A DNA stretch of 64,000 nucleotides from Faucicola osloensis_B (GCA_964211495.1 CAXORL010000003.1:124001-188000); one strand, 5' to 3'; counted from the stretch's first letter, positions 27,401 through 35,595 are shown. Made by a program: numbers and translations. Notes: a model not told the origin generated them from the letters alone.

Positions 27401-28251
27401 CCAGTCTATCTGCGCAAAACTTGGATGATTATCATACGGCCATTTTGCCAGCCAGTCAGTTCCAACGCCAAGCAGGAAAAACTGACGCTGCGCTGCCAAT
27501 AGTGACTAAACGCGCCATTAATGATCCACGCGGCGCCGTAGTTGATACCGCTGTCACTCAAGCGCCGACTGACTCAACCCCGCCAGTTGCTGAGCCTACC
27601 TCCAATCAAACTGACAGCGTTACCGATCAAGTAGAAGCAGCCTTAACTCAATCAGCGTCACCTAGCCAAAATCACCTGTCATATCAAGCAGGTAGCGTAG
27701 GCGCATGGATTGTGGCGCGCTTGGGCGAGCAAGGTCATGCGTTGATTGAGCAAGGTAAATTGGTCGAAGCTTACTTGCAAGCGCACAATGCGCCAGTCGC
27801 TAACCGACCTACCGAGCCAGTCTCCGCGACAACAATAGCGGATGATGCTATAGTGAATCAGGACGTTGACTCAGTGCCAACAGCTGATGAACCCGCATTA
27901 GACCATAACACTGACAGCGAAGGTACTGAAGCAACGGACGTAGAAGATAGCGCAGAAGCAGCGGCGCAAAAACGTAAAACCACACCCGTAAGTTATAAAA
28001 ACATGATTGAAAGTGTGGCAGAACAAATGAAACCGGCAACCGTTGGTATGCTGACCTTGGCAACCCCAAAAGCACCGAAAACCCGTACGCGTAAAGCTAA
28101 GGCGAGCGAAAAACCAGCAGCCAAACCCAAAGCGCGGACCAGTAAAAAGGTGGAAAATGCCGTGGTTGTCACTAAAAAATCGACGACTACTGCCCAAACT
28201 GACATAGCGCCCTCTCACGATGAGGCGGTAACGCCCCAGCACAATCAATAA
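24448..28251 (+). CDS. rne: Ribonuclease E
   Basis: RNase E is the main endoribonuclease and the degradosome scaffold, at the inner face of the membrane. The start at 24448 gives MKRILINATH with AGGAG well placed upstream; the frame extends to 24394 without support. The catalytic half (about residues 1-520) has an S1 domain from residue 37, metal-binding Asp300 and Asp343 and the Zn-link CPRCHGTG (Cys401, Cys404). The remaining 750 or so residues are low-complexity, rich in Ala, Thr, Pro, Gln and Lys. They hold basic RNA-binding-like stretches (KRGNRKPKAKKPNR; a Lys-rich C-terminus), two NDPR motifs (890 and 1025) and predicted helical islands. Total 1267 residues, longer than E. coli (1061). 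Confidence 0.97.
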   Translation: MKRILINATHAEEIRVALCNGNHLYDFDLENRTREQKKANIYKGHVTRVEPSLEAVFVEYGSQRQGFLPIREIAPEYLAGDPRSTNNIKQLIKEGDELIVQVEKEERGNKGAALSTLISLAGRYLVLMPNNARGGGISRQISGKLRDEMKQALSELRLPKGMSVIIRTAGIGKTTDELQQDLDHLLNIWKGIQQQSQKFPSPRLLHQEAGVVTRAVRDYLRDDITEIWVDNEYAYNEAANFIEAVMPQQANKLRKYTDYEPMFARFGIEKQIETAYQREVRLPSGGSIVIDQTEALVSIDINSSKATKGADVSETAFNTNLEAADEIARQLRLRDMGGLIVIDFIDMATDDHQKQVENRLKEATKNDRARIQFAEISRFGLLEMSRQRLRPSLEEATGYLCPRCHGTGMIRDLRSLALSIMRQIEQRALQERHGEIQAEVPTDIAAFLLNEKRETLVCLEQESGTRITILPHAHLESPEFNITYNSDGFAPSSYERVAESQQQEYKDRGYDTSNWHTDDNEVSRVAPTGNHNAWSNASNAANTTPNPATPSNKPQQTANDTTAPKAAAPQPVQPAATVPATSAVAWLSNLFAPTQQAQVTPHFSGQDAASAIESLVNTGAQSLGVQGQINHAALTASIPAVSANTSETSANPYQESSQQPSATAESGDKDAERRKRGNRKPKAKKPNRYQSETSEAEVSSQDTDSNKDKSNDASKTAKTSELPKREPNSRRDSRGVKERRATLANDDSSAAVIDVTATDTAVAPVDGRKNNQSRAEKPKGTKQRDPNSVQVQVFKTEQQQPAAAVETTHLSLDASKGEIAKPEVQPIASATTPEPTTPEQAIQTPVNPSSVTVSNDEVAELATASTPSAPSAEPATAQLAVTPSQGRAKNDPREVYKAYQAQFSPVASVVTTSVTKISGTVSQFINQYLDNAAEKMATDSVVSCFIQAIDAFNHQATTTTTQAKDNVVVAEQQRFGQYFRNYGYASLSAQNLDDYHTAILPASQFQRQAGKTDAALPIVTKRAINDPRGAVVDTAVTQAPTDSTPPVAEPTSNQTDSVTDQVEAALTQSASPSQNHLSYQAGSVGAWIVARLGEQGHALIEQGKLVEAYLQAHNAPVANRPTEPVSATTIADDAIVNQDVDSVPTADEPALDHNTDSEGTEATDVEDSAEAAAQKRKTTPVSYKNMIESVAEQMKPATVGMLTLATPKAPKTRTRKAKASEKPAAKPKARTSKKVENAVVVTKKSTTTAQTDIAPSHDEAVTPQHNQ

Positions 28252-28283
28252 TTCAATCGTGTTTGCATTTAGGTATAACAGTA

Positions 28284-28314
28284 AAAAAAGCAGTTCAACA
28301 TGAACTGCTTTTTT
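28284..28314 (+). terminator. rne terminator
   Basis: A perfect 14-bp stem (28284-28297 with 28301-28314) with a 3-nt loop and flanking A and T runs, 33 bp after the rne stop. It can act in both directions. Confidence 0.9.
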
Positions 28315-28322
28315 ATTTTAGC

Positions 28323-28348
28323 TACAAATTTTAGATACAAATTTTAGA
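28323..28348. repeat. 13-bp tandem duplication
   Basis: Unit TACAAATTTTAGA occurs twice exactly in tandem, followed by a partial third TAC, between the rne terminator and the convergent DUF808 gene. Confidence 0.9.
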
Positions 28349-28370
28349 TACAGTGAATGGGCGGGCTTGT

Positions 28371-29288
28371 TTAATGGGCAGGTTTATTACGAATTTTTGA
28401 GATGACTGTCATGATCGCAACCACCACCAAACCTGCTACCAAACCAACCAGTGCATTTAATAGGTTGGTGGTTAAGCCTGAAAACGCCCCTGACAAGTCA
28501 CCTAAATGTTCAATCCCATAATGTAACGCACCAACGCCATGTGCCAAAATACCACCACCCACCAAGAACATCGCCAAAGTACCGGCGATTGATAGCACTT
28601 TCATCAAAATAGGCGCAAATGCTAATAAGGCTTTACCTATATTTTGTGCCGCTGATGACGACTTTTGCTGCAAGTGCAGCCCCAAATCATCTATCTTGAC
28701 AATCATGGCAACAAAGCCATACACACCCACTGTCATGATGAGTGAAATTACTACCAGTGTTATCGCTTTATCCAGTAAAGGCACCGTTGCCGCAATGGTG
28801 CCCAGGGAAATCACAATGATTTCAGCCGATAAAATAAAATCTGTCCGCACTGCCCCTTTGATTTTCTCTTTTTCATGCGCCACCAAATCTATGCTTTTAT
28901 CGGCATTGGCTGCTACTCGCTCGGCTTGCTCGGGGTCGTTACTGCCAGAATGTGGCCAAAATTTGTGCACCACTTTTTCTGCCCCTTCATAACACAGATA
29001 TAAACCACCAATCATCAATAACCCGGTCACTAAGGCTTGCGAAATTGCACTAATAATTAAAGCCAGCGGCACCAAAATCGCTTTATTGACTAGAGAGCCT
29101 TTGGCGACACTCCACACCACGGGCAATTCGCGATCGGCTTTTACCCCTGATACTTGATTGGCGTTGAGTGCCAAATCATCGCCCAACACGCCCGCCGTTT
29201 TTTTGGCAGCGACTTTTGTCATCACCGATACATCATCTAGGATGACGCTAATATCGTCAAGTAAGGTTAACAAACTAGCAATTGCCAT
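28371..29288 (-). CDS. DUF808 (YedI-like) membrane protein
   Basis: A 305-residue inner-membrane protein of the DUF808 family. The N-terminus MAIASLLTLLDDISVILDDVSVMTKVAAKKTAGVLGDDLALNA is the characteristic family opening, here with the expected QVSG continuation. Six or more hydrophobic helices follow, with the family's EKVVHK region (near residues 108-113) and a charged loop before GAVRTDFILSAEIIVI. It is predicted to be a transporter-like protein, but no function is established. It is convergent with rne. Confidence 0.88.
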   Translation of the reverse strand: MAIASLLTLLDDISVILDDVSVMTKVAAKKTAGVLGDDLALNANQVSGVKADRELPVVWSVAKGSLVNKAILVPLALIISAISQALVTGLLMIGGLYLCYEGAEKVVHKFWPHSGSNDPEQAERVAANADKSIDLVAHEKEKIKGAVRTDFILSAEIIVISLGTIAATVPLLDKAITLVVISLIMTVGVYGFVAMIVKIDDLGLHLQQKSSSAAQNIGKALLAFAPILMKVLSIAGTLAMFLVGGGILAHGVGALHYGIEHLGDLSGAFSGLTTNLLNALVGLVAGLVVVAIMTVISKIRNKPAH

Positions 29289-29661
29289 GATAAATTCCTA
29301 AAAAATAGTAAAAGATGAAAAAATAATAATAGTTATTAAACTAGCTGAAGATTTGTTAGTTTACAAATTTGTCATTCAAACACAATGTCTAAATTGTATC
29401 GCAACTTATCAATAGTTATTTGCTTAAACGTTGAATTTTTTTAATCAAACCAGTTAAACAAACTTTGTTAAATAGATTTTCAATCAATTGATAGAATTTG
29501 GCTTTAAGCCGATTGCTTTGAGTCCATTGCTTTGAGTCCATTGAAACTGAAACAAGCGAGAATATGAAGCCTAATCTAGTGGACTGTTAACAATAAGTTG
29601 ACAGGGGTAGCGCTCATACGCCATAACAATATGGTAAAATAAAAACCTATATCCACCTTTT
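29289..29661. other. Intergenic region between DUF808 and dsbC
   Basis: A 373-bp A/T-rich divergent gap without a supported gene. It contains an exact 14-bp tandem duplication (29512-29539) and a TTGACA at 29598-29603; the best -10 for it, TAACAA at 29624-29629, is at a poor 20-bp spacing. TAAAAT at 29635-29640, with TGG just before it, is an alternative -10 for dsbC. Confidence 0.5.
29512..29539. repeat. 14-bp tandem duplication
   Basis: Unit ATTGCTTTGAGTCC occurs twice exactly in tandem, followed by a partial third ATTG, in the dsbC upstream region. Confidence 0.95.
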
Positions 29662-30516
29662 ATGGGTTTTCTCATGCTCATTCGTTTTGCAACTTATCCT
29701 GCTAAAACCTCATTAACTGCCCGTTTAATTACCAGTGTCATCGCCGTTGCTGGCATTGTTGGTTTGGCAGGTTGTGATAATGCCCAATCGCGGACACCCG
29801 CCAAGTCTGAAACTCAGAAACATGAAGCGACTAGCAGCTCAGCCCCCGCGGCGAAAAATGAATCACAGCTACAGCAACTGCTAGCGACAAATTTAGCCAA
29901 ATCAGGTATCACCGCCAAAATCACCTCGGTGACAGCGACCAGTATGCCAAATATCTATTGGGTCAAAGCCGAAGGTTTACCGGCGTTTTTCACCGATGCA
30001 ACAGGTCAATATGTAGTACAAGGCGATATCATCAAAGTCGGTGGTGCCAAACCTGAGCATATCTCAGCGAACTTGCAAGCGCAAGATGCCAAAGCCAGCC
30101 TTGCCACCATCGATAAAAAAGACATGATTATATTCCCTGCCAAGGGGCAGATGAAAGCGGCAATCTATGTGTTTACCGATGCAGATTGTGGTTATTGCCG
30201 TAAATTCCACAGTGAAATTGATGAAGTAAATGCACTGGGTATTGAAGTGCGCTATCTGCCTTGGCCACGTAGTGAACAAACCATCCCCATCATGGAAAAA
30301 ATCTGGTGTAGCAGTGACCGCAAAAAAGCCTTAACCGATGCCAAATTGGGCATGCCTATCAATGCACCGACTTGCAATAACCCAGTACGTAAAATTTATG
30401 AGTTAGGCGCAAATTTGGGTATCAATGGCACCCCAGCGGTGTTTGACACAGAAGGTCATCAACTTGGCGGTTATGTGCCACCTGCTGAATTGGCACAGGC
30501 GCTCAACCTCAAATAA
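29662..30516 (+). CDS. dsbC: DsbC-type thiol:disulfide interchange protein with lipobox
   Basis: DsbC isomerises wrong disulfides in periplasmic proteins. The 284-residue protein has a cystatin-like dimerisation region (about residues 70-140) and a thioredoxin-fold domain with the redox motif CGYC (Cys176, Cys179) in DADCGYCRKFH, followed by the cis-Pro loop GTPAVF. E. coli DsbC is soluble with a cleavable signal peptide, but here the signal ends LAGC-D (Cys38, Asp39), a lipobox. Asp at +2 is the inner-membrane retention signal in enterobacterial lipoproteins. ATG 29662 is taken; ATG 29674 is also possible and neither has a clear ribosome binding site. Confidence 0.9.
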   Translation: MGFLMLIRFATYPAKTSLTARLITSVIAVAGIVGLAGCDNAQSRTPAKSETQKHEATSSSAPAAKNESQLQQLLATNLAKSGITAKITSVTATSMPNIYWVKAEGLPAFFTDATGQYVVQGDIIKVGGAKPEHISANLQAQDAKASLATIDKKDMIIFPAKGQMKAAIYVFTDADCGYCRKFHSEIDEVNALGIEVRYLPWPRSEQTIPIMEKIWCSSDRKKALTDAKLGMPINAPTCNNPVRKIYELGANLGINGTPAVFDTEGHQLGGYVPPAELAQALNLK

Positions 30517-30536
30517 GTTCACCCCTGATGGGATAC

Positions 30537-30564
30537 AAACCAGCTAGTTGTCATTAGCTGGTTT
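30537..30564 (+). terminator. dsbC terminator
   Basis: A perfect 10-bp stem (30537-30546 with 30555-30564) with an 8-nt loop, followed by T-rich sequence, 20 bp after the dsbC stop. Confidence 0.85.
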
Positions 30565-30689
30565 TTTTATTTTAATTTTTTTGGGCAATTGGATTTTATA
30601 CCTTACCAATCACAAGTTAGCATGGTATATTTACCTAGCCAACTTTTGAACTTTTATTTTTATATTTTTGACATTTGAGAATTTTTTTT

Positions 30690-32027
30690 ATGAATAATCG
30701 ACCTATTCAATTAGCGATTTTAGGGCTTGGTACTGTGGGTACTGGGGTGGTTGAACTGCTACAAAACAACCTTGATGAAATGACGCGTCGCACAGGACGT
30801 GAGATTAAAATTACCCACGTAGGCACGCGTCGCAACCGTACCGATATCCCAACAGACATCAAACAATCTGCCGATTTGCTTGATATCGTTCAGCAAGATG
30901 ATGTGGATATTGTGGTGGAATTGATGGGCGGTACCACCACGGCTAAAGAGGTGATTTTAGCGGCAATCGAGCATGGCAAACATATTGTGACGGCAAACAA
31001 AGCATTACTGGCAGAGCATGGCAATGAGATTTTTGCCAAGGCGGATGCCAAGGGTGTCAAAGTGGCGTATGAAGCCGCGGTTGCCGGTGGTATTCCGATT
31101 ATCAAAATCTTACGTGAAGGCTTAGCTGCCAACAAAATCGATTGGCTTGCAGGTATCATCAATGGTACAGGCAACTTTATCATGACTGAAATGCGCGATA
31201 AAAAGCGGGACTTTGCAGATGTCCTCGCTGAAGCCCAAGCGCTGGGTTATGCCGAAGCCGATCCGACATTTGATGTCGAAGGGATTGATGCTGCGCATAA
31301 ATTGACGCTGCTTGCGTCCATTGCGTTTGGTATCCCGCTACAATTTGACAAAGTTTACTGTGAAGGCATTACCAAAATCACCCAGCAAGATGTGCGTTAT
31401 GCCAACGAGCTTGGCTACCGTATCAAGCATTTAGGGTTTGCCAAACGTCGTATTTTAGACAGTGGCGAAGAAGGCATTGAATTACGTGTACACCCGACTT
31501 TGATTCCAAAACAGGTGTTACTTGCCAATGTGAATGGGGTAAAAAATGCCATCATGGTTGACGCAGAGCCTGTCGGACAAACCTTATATTACGGTTCGGG
31601 TGCCGGCGCAGGCGCTACCGCATCAGCCGTGATGGCAGATGTGGTGGACATGGTACGCGCCCTTGCAGAGACCAATGATTCAACCGCCAATTTGGTGCCG
31701 CATCTGGCGTTCCAGCCTGAGACACTAAATAATACACGCATTTTGTCAAGCGATGAAATGATCTCAGGCTACTATCTGCGCCTACAAGTCAAAGATGATT
31801 TGGGTGTACTAGCAGAAGTTACCCGCATTTTAAGCGAGTCTAAAATTAGTATTGATGCGATTTTGCAACAGCCAGCACATGATGATACTAGCACTGACTT
31901 GCCTGTCATTATTATGGTTGACCCCGTTGTTGAGCGCAATATGAATGAAGCGATTGCCAAAATTGAAGCGTTAGATACCGTGACCGATAAGGTGATACGC
32001 ATTCGGTTGGATGAGTTGATGCAGTAA
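30690..32027 (+). CDS. hom: Homoserine dehydrogenase
   Basis: Hom reduces aspartate semialdehyde to homoserine, the branch point to threonine and methionine. The 445-residue monofunctional enzyme has the NAD(P)-binding GLGTVGTGVVE near residues 11-21, the catalytic-domain signature ALGYAEADPTFDVEGIDAAHKL (about residues 184-205) and a C-terminal ACT domain (from LQVKDDLGVLAEVTRIL), usual for feedback control by threonine. ATG 30690 is preferred over an upstream TTG. The ribosome binding site is weak (GAGA followed by a T run). It sits alone between two terminator-delimited units. Confidence 0.96.
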   Translation: MNNRPIQLAILGLGTVGTGVVELLQNNLDEMTRRTGREIKITHVGTRRNRTDIPTDIKQSADLLDIVQQDDVDIVVELMGGTTTAKEVILAAIEHGKHIVTANKALLAEHGNEIFAKADAKGVKVAYEAAVAGGIPIIKILREGLAANKIDWLAGIINGTGNFIMTEMRDKKRDFADVLAEAQALGYAEADPTFDVEGIDAAHKLTLLASIAFGIPLQFDKVYCEGITKITQQDVRYANELGYRIKHLGFAKRRILDSGEEGIELRVHPTLIPKQVLLANVNGVKNAIMVDAEPVGQTLYYGSGAGAGATASAVMADVVDMVRALAETNDSTANLVPHLAFQPETLNNTRILSSDEMISGYYLRLQVKDDLGVLAEVTRILSESKISIDAILQQPAHDDTSTDLPVIIMVDPVVERNMNEAIAKIEALDTVTDKVIRIRLDELMQ

Positions 32028-32168
32028 GATTTGGGTAGACTTAATTGGTATATTTTACAGTGTTTTCAGTAGTTTAATTTACATTTTAACTATGATAATA
32101 TGAAATGTATCGCATTAGCAAAACTTAAAACATCTATTGTGATTGGCATGGTTGCCGTTTACAACCCT

Positions 32169-32178
32169 GTTTATAAAC
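32169..32178. promoter_or_regulatory. Palindrome GTTTATAAAC upstream of the thiolase gene
   Basis: A perfect 10-bp palindrome lies 64 bp before the acetyl-CoA acetyltransferase ATG, with another GTTTA just before it at 32157-32161. It could be an operator half-site arrangement or chance in A/T-rich DNA. Confidence 0.3.
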
Positions 32179-32241
32179 CCTAGTGATTTAGGTCGTAGTT
32201 TGCTTGTGACAACAAAAACCATAACGCAAAGGAAATTTAAT

Positions 32242-33420
32242 ATGGAAAATTCAGTTGTAATCGTAGATGGCGTTCGCACTCCAATGGGTGGATTCCAAGG
32301 TGATTTGAACGAAGTATCAATGCCAGAGCTTGGTGCAACCGTGATTAAAGAAGCCGTCAACCGTGCCGGCGTAAAACCAGAAGAGATTGACGAAGTTATC
32401 ATGGGTTGTATTTTAACCGCGGGTGCAGGTCAAAGCCCAGCGCGTCAAGCGATGCGTAAAGCAGGTATCCCAGATGCCACAGGCGCAATCAATGTCAATA
32501 AACTTTGCGGTTCTGGTATGAAAGCCATTATGCTAGGTGCCAACTCAATTCGTAGCGGCGAATTTGATATCGTGGTAGCAGGTGGTATGGAATCAATGAC
32601 CAACGCGCCTTATGTGCTACCAAAAGCACGTGGTGGTTATCGCATGGGTGATGGCGAAATCAAAGACACCATGTTCTTAGATGGTCTTAAAGATGCCGAT
32701 ACTGGCAAGTTAATGGGTGTGTTTGCGCAAGAAATGGCAGATAAACGGGGTATCACACGTGAAGCGATGGATGCATTTGCTATCGAATCGCTAAAACGCG
32801 CCAATACTGCCATCAATGAAGGTCACTTCAAAAACGAAATCGTTCCAGTCACCGTGAAAACTCGTAAAGGCGATGTGGTCATTGACACGGACGAACAACC
32901 CGGTAAAGCCAATGTAGACAAAATCCCAACCTTAAAACCCGCGTTTTCAAAAGATGGTACCGTCACTGCCGCTAACTCAAGCTCAATCTCTGATGGGGCA
33001 GCTGCCGTTGTATTGATGTCAGAAGACAAAGCCAAGGAAAAAGGCTTAAAACCACTTGCACGTATCGTTGCCCAAGCCACCCACTCACAACACCCAAGCG
33101 AATTTACCATCGCGCCCATTGAGTGTGTGAAAAAAGTTTTAGCAAAAGCTGGCTGGAGCAAAGAAGACGTTGATCTTTGGGAAATCAATGAAGCATTCGC
33201 CATGGTAACCATGCTTGCTATGCAAGAAAATGACCTTGACCATGCTAAGGTTAATATCGAAGGCGGTGCTTGTGCATTAGGTCATCCCGTGGGGGCATCA
33301 GGTGCGCGTATCGTAGTCACACTCATCAACTCACTCAAACGCACAGGCGGCAAAAAAGGCATTGCTAGCCTATGTATCGGTGGCGGTGAAGCCGTTGCCT
33401 TAGCGATTGAATTAATCTAA
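32242..33420 (+). CDS. Acetyl-CoA C-acetyltransferase (AtoB/PhaA-like thiolase)
   Basis: A biosynthetic-type thiolase of 392 residues that condenses or cleaves acetoacetyl-CoA. Catalytic residues are Cys89 (NKLCGSGM), His348 (ALGHPVGASGAR) and Cys378 (CIGGGEA), with NEAF preceding His348. ATG 32242 has AAAGGA upstream; the longer open frame to 32143 is rejected. A second thiolase, FadA, is encoded at 38.9 kb. No phaB or phaC lies nearby, so a polyester role is not indicated; ketone-body, branched-chain or general fatty-acid metabolism is more likely. Confidence 0.95.
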   Translation: MENSVVIVDGVRTPMGGFQGDLNEVSMPELGATVIKEAVNRAGVKPEEIDEVIMGCILTAGAGQSPARQAMRKAGIPDATGAINVNKLCGSGMKAIMLGANSIRSGEFDIVVAGGMESMTNAPYVLPKARGGYRMGDGEIKDTMFLDGLKDADTGKLMGVFAQEMADKRGITREAMDAFAIESLKRANTAINEGHFKNEIVPVTVKTRKGDVVIDTDEQPGKANVDKIPTLKPAFSKDGTVTAANSSSISDGAAAVVLMSEDKAKEKGLKPLARIVAQATHSQHPSEFTIAPIECVKKVLAKAGWSKEDVDLWEINEAFAMVTMLAMQENDLDHAKVNIEGGACALGHPVGASGARIVVTLINSLKRTGGKKGIASLCIGGGEAVALAIELI

Positions 33421-33432
33421 TTGTCTCATAAT

Positions 33433-33466
33433 AAAAAAATCCCTAATCTATATTAGGGATTTTTTT
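33433..33466. terminator. Bidirectional terminator after the thiolase gene
   Basis: A perfect 15-bp stem (33433-33447 with 33452-33466), loop CTAT, with A and T tails. It serves the plus-strand thiolase gene and possibly the convergent CSD-DUF1294 gene. Confidence 0.9.
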
Positions 33467-33492
33467 TGCTCAATAATCGATCTATCAAGCGC

Positions 33493-34134
33493 TCATCTGA
33501 TTTTCATGTTGATATAACTTATGATTGCCAAAGCTAAAAGATTCCCCATCACTGTCAAGTAAAAAGCCCTACGAAATTCTGGTTTGGTTGATTTATGGCG
33601 CAATAACCAATGGGCAAACGCCGCCCCTACCCAGCCCCCAGCAAAAGCCAATTTATGAAGTGACGCTTCTTGCACGCGCCAATCACCATTTTGCGCAGCT
33701 TTTTTATCATGCGCGTACAGCAGATAGGTCGCCAAGCTTATCGCAAAATACCAACCTATAATCCATAAGGGTAAGTGCTTAACCAGCACAATAGCGGTCA
33801 GTAACACAAAAAACAGCACCCCAATAGCCACCCACGTGAGTAATGTTTGATTTTTAAGGTCGTTTTGAGTTTGACGAACTTGGCGGGCATTTTGTTGGGC
33901 AATTTTTTGTCTAACAAACGTTTGTTGCTGCACGTTGACAGCGCAGGGTTTGCCATCTCTGCCTTGCCCTATTTCAAAAACTACCGCTTCATCAATCACA
34001 GGACGTTGGTTCGCTCGGTATTCGCTAATATGAAAAAAGATGGCTGAGTCTTGCAAATTGTTATCCGTTCGCTCAATAAACCCAAAGCCTTTGTCATCTT
34101 GCCAGCGGGTTATTTTGCCCTGATATTTTGTCAT
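33493..34134 (-). CDS. Cold-shock-domain / DUF1294 membrane protein
   Basis: A 213-residue fusion protein. Residues about 3-70 are a cold-shock domain with the RNP1-like motif DKGFGFIER (14-22) and FFHISEY, a nucleic-acid-binding fold. The rest has a coiled polar linker and then a DUF1294 membrane domain: hydrophobic helices, YLLYAHDKKAAQNGDWRVQE and GGWVGAAFAHWLLRHKSTKPEFRRAFY, which are family hallmarks. The architecture is widespread in Moraxellaceae and Pseudomonadales; its role is unknown. Confidence 0.88.
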   Translation of the reverse strand: MTKYQGKITRWQDDKGFGFIERTDNNLQDSAIFFHISEYRANQRPVIDEAVVFEIGQGRDGKPCAVNVQQQTFVRQKIAQQNARQVRQTQNDLKNQTLLTWVAIGVLFFVLLTAIVLVKHLPLWIIGWYFAISLATYLLYAHDKKAAQNGDWRVQEASLHKLAFAGGWVGAAFAHWLLRHKSTKPEFRRAFYLTVMGNLLALAIISYINMKIR

Positions 34135-34603
34135 TAAAAATCACCTAATACTATGTTTTTATAACGCATTTTTTATAACGCATTACTGGGGTTCGCGATG
34201 GTGGTTTACGCTATATGTTCTACCCAACTTTTTTATATGTTTTTACTTTATTGCTAAAAGCCCAATTTTTTTACGCTTGGTTGCAAAAGTTACTTAAGAC
34301 AACTGCGAATTACACCCATCCAACAAAACTTTATCCAACTCTACTAGCTAACAGATTAGTTTTCGAGTAACCTTGTGTGCAAGTCGAGCGATAAAGATTG
34401 CGAAGTTTTTCATCACTCTTATCTTATTTATTATCGGCGAATTCAACAATACATCAATAATGCAGTATTTAATTTGTTGAATTTTAAAAAATTTACTATA
34501 ACAATTTTCAGTTAACTATAAAAAAATTATCTTATATTTGTTAAATTTTAATTTAACGATTTTAATAAAAATAGACAATAAGATAAATAAGGGAGATTTT
34601 CTC
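34135..34603. other. A/T-rich intergenic region before the PRC-barrel gene
   Basis: A 469-bp divergent gap with no supported gene. It contains an exact 14-bp tandem duplication (34157-34184) and, 46 bp before the PRC-barrel start, an inverted repeat with 8-bp arms (34540-34557: GTTAAATT, TT, AATTTAAC) that could be an operator. I see no convincing -35/-10 pair. Confidence 0.5.
34157..34184. repeat. 14-bp tandem duplication
   Basis: Unit TTTTATAACGCATT occurs twice exactly in tandem, just upstream of the CSD-DUF1294 gene start. Confidence 0.95.
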
Positions 34604-35437
34604 ATGGCAAGTTTAATGCGTTTACGTGATATCCAAGACACCCACGTTGACCTTTTAGGTAACGATTATTTTGATCCAACGGGTAAAACCGCTTATGGCG
34701 CCAACGGTGACAAAGTGGGTAGTATTCAAGGTGCGTTAGTTGACGATACCACAGGTCGTATCCGTTATTTTATCGTTGATGTGGGTGGTTGGTTTAGCTC
34801 AAAAGAAGTTTTGGTACCAGCGGGTCTAGCCCGTATTCAAGACGACAATGTCTATTTTGATTCGCTCAGCCGAGATACTGTTGGAACAATGGACAGCTAC
34901 GATCCTGACTACAATTATAGTATCGAAGAACAAACGGTTCGTGACCGCCATGTATTTGACCGTGCTGCAACCCCGGTTAAACTTACTGATAACGACTACC
35001 AATCACCCAATACACTGCAGTTGCTTGAAGAACGCCTTTCAGTCAATAAAGATAAAATTGTAGCGGGTCTACTAAAAGTGGGTAAACACGTTGTGTCTGA
35101 GCCACGCACTGTCAATGTTGAATTAACTGAAGAACAAGCCCATATCCAGCGTACACCAGTTAATAAACCTACCGATCGCAGTATCGGTGATAATGACAAT
35201 GCCACTATTGAGGTTGAACTTGAAGCAGAACGTGCAAATGTCAACAAACAAACTTACGTGACTGAAGAAGTGAACGTAGATAAAGTTGCCCAAACTCGTA
35301 CTGAGACATTTAATGAAACCGTTCGTCGTGAAGAGTTAGATGTTCAAAAAGATGGCGTTGAGCGTGTAACGGGTGTTGATACCGTCGATGGTAATGTATC
35401 ACCTGCAATCGATCCAAATGCGCCCCGTAAACTTTGA
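34604..35437 (+). CDS. PRC-barrel and DUF2382 (YsnF/AvaK) domain protein
   Basis: A 277-residue soluble, acidic protein. The N-terminal ~110 residues form a PRC-barrel-like domain (GDKVGSIQGALVDDTTGRIRYFIVDVGGWFSSKEVLVP). After a linker comes a DUF2382/YsnF region, from LQLLEERLSVNKDKIVAGLLKVGKHV to the acidic/basic repeats ending near residue 265. Related proteins are linked to general stress in other bacteria; function here is inferred only from family. ATG 34604 follows GGGAGA; the upstream frame from 34538 is rejected. A DUF2382 paralogue follows at 35596. Confidence 0.85.
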   Translation: MASLMRLRDIQDTHVDLLGNDYFDPTGKTAYGANGDKVGSIQGALVDDTTGRIRYFIVDVGGWFSSKEVLVPAGLARIQDDNVYFDSLSRDTVGTMDSYDPDYNYSIEEQTVRDRHVFDRAATPVKLTDNDYQSPNTLQLLEERLSVNKDKIVAGLLKVGKHVVSEPRTVNVELTEEQAHIQRTPVNKPTDRSIGDNDNATIEVELEAERANVNKQTYVTEEVNVDKVAQTRTETFNETVRREELDVQKDGVERVTGVDTVDGNVSPAIDPNAPRKL

Positions 35438-35503
35438 TAATTAATATCATTATAATTAATTACTATAAAGTTTAACTTCTGCCAACGGTGTTGCCATTGG
35501 CTA

Positions 35504-35535
35504 AAAAAAGGCAGATGATTTCATCTGTCTTTTTT
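35504..35535 (+). terminator. Terminator after the PRC-barrel gene
   Basis: A long A/T-flanked hairpin (35504-35518 with 35521-35535, one G-T pair, very tight loop) ending in six T's. A second small hairpin (GCCAA/TTGGC, 35480-35500) lies just upstream. Confidence 0.8.
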
Positions 35536-35595
35536 GTGATTGTCATATATTATTACAGGATTTTGGAACAATAACTTTGCAATGGAAAACACTCA

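Noticed and set aside
30668..30673. TTGACA just before hom as a promoter -35
   Set aside because: It lies 16 bp before the hom ATG with no room for a -10 and start, so it cannot drive hom from here.
32143..32241. N-terminal extension of the acetyl-CoA acetyltransferase
   Set aside because: The 33 extra codons are not homologous to thiolases, and ATG 32242 has a good ribosome binding site and the canonical N-terminus.
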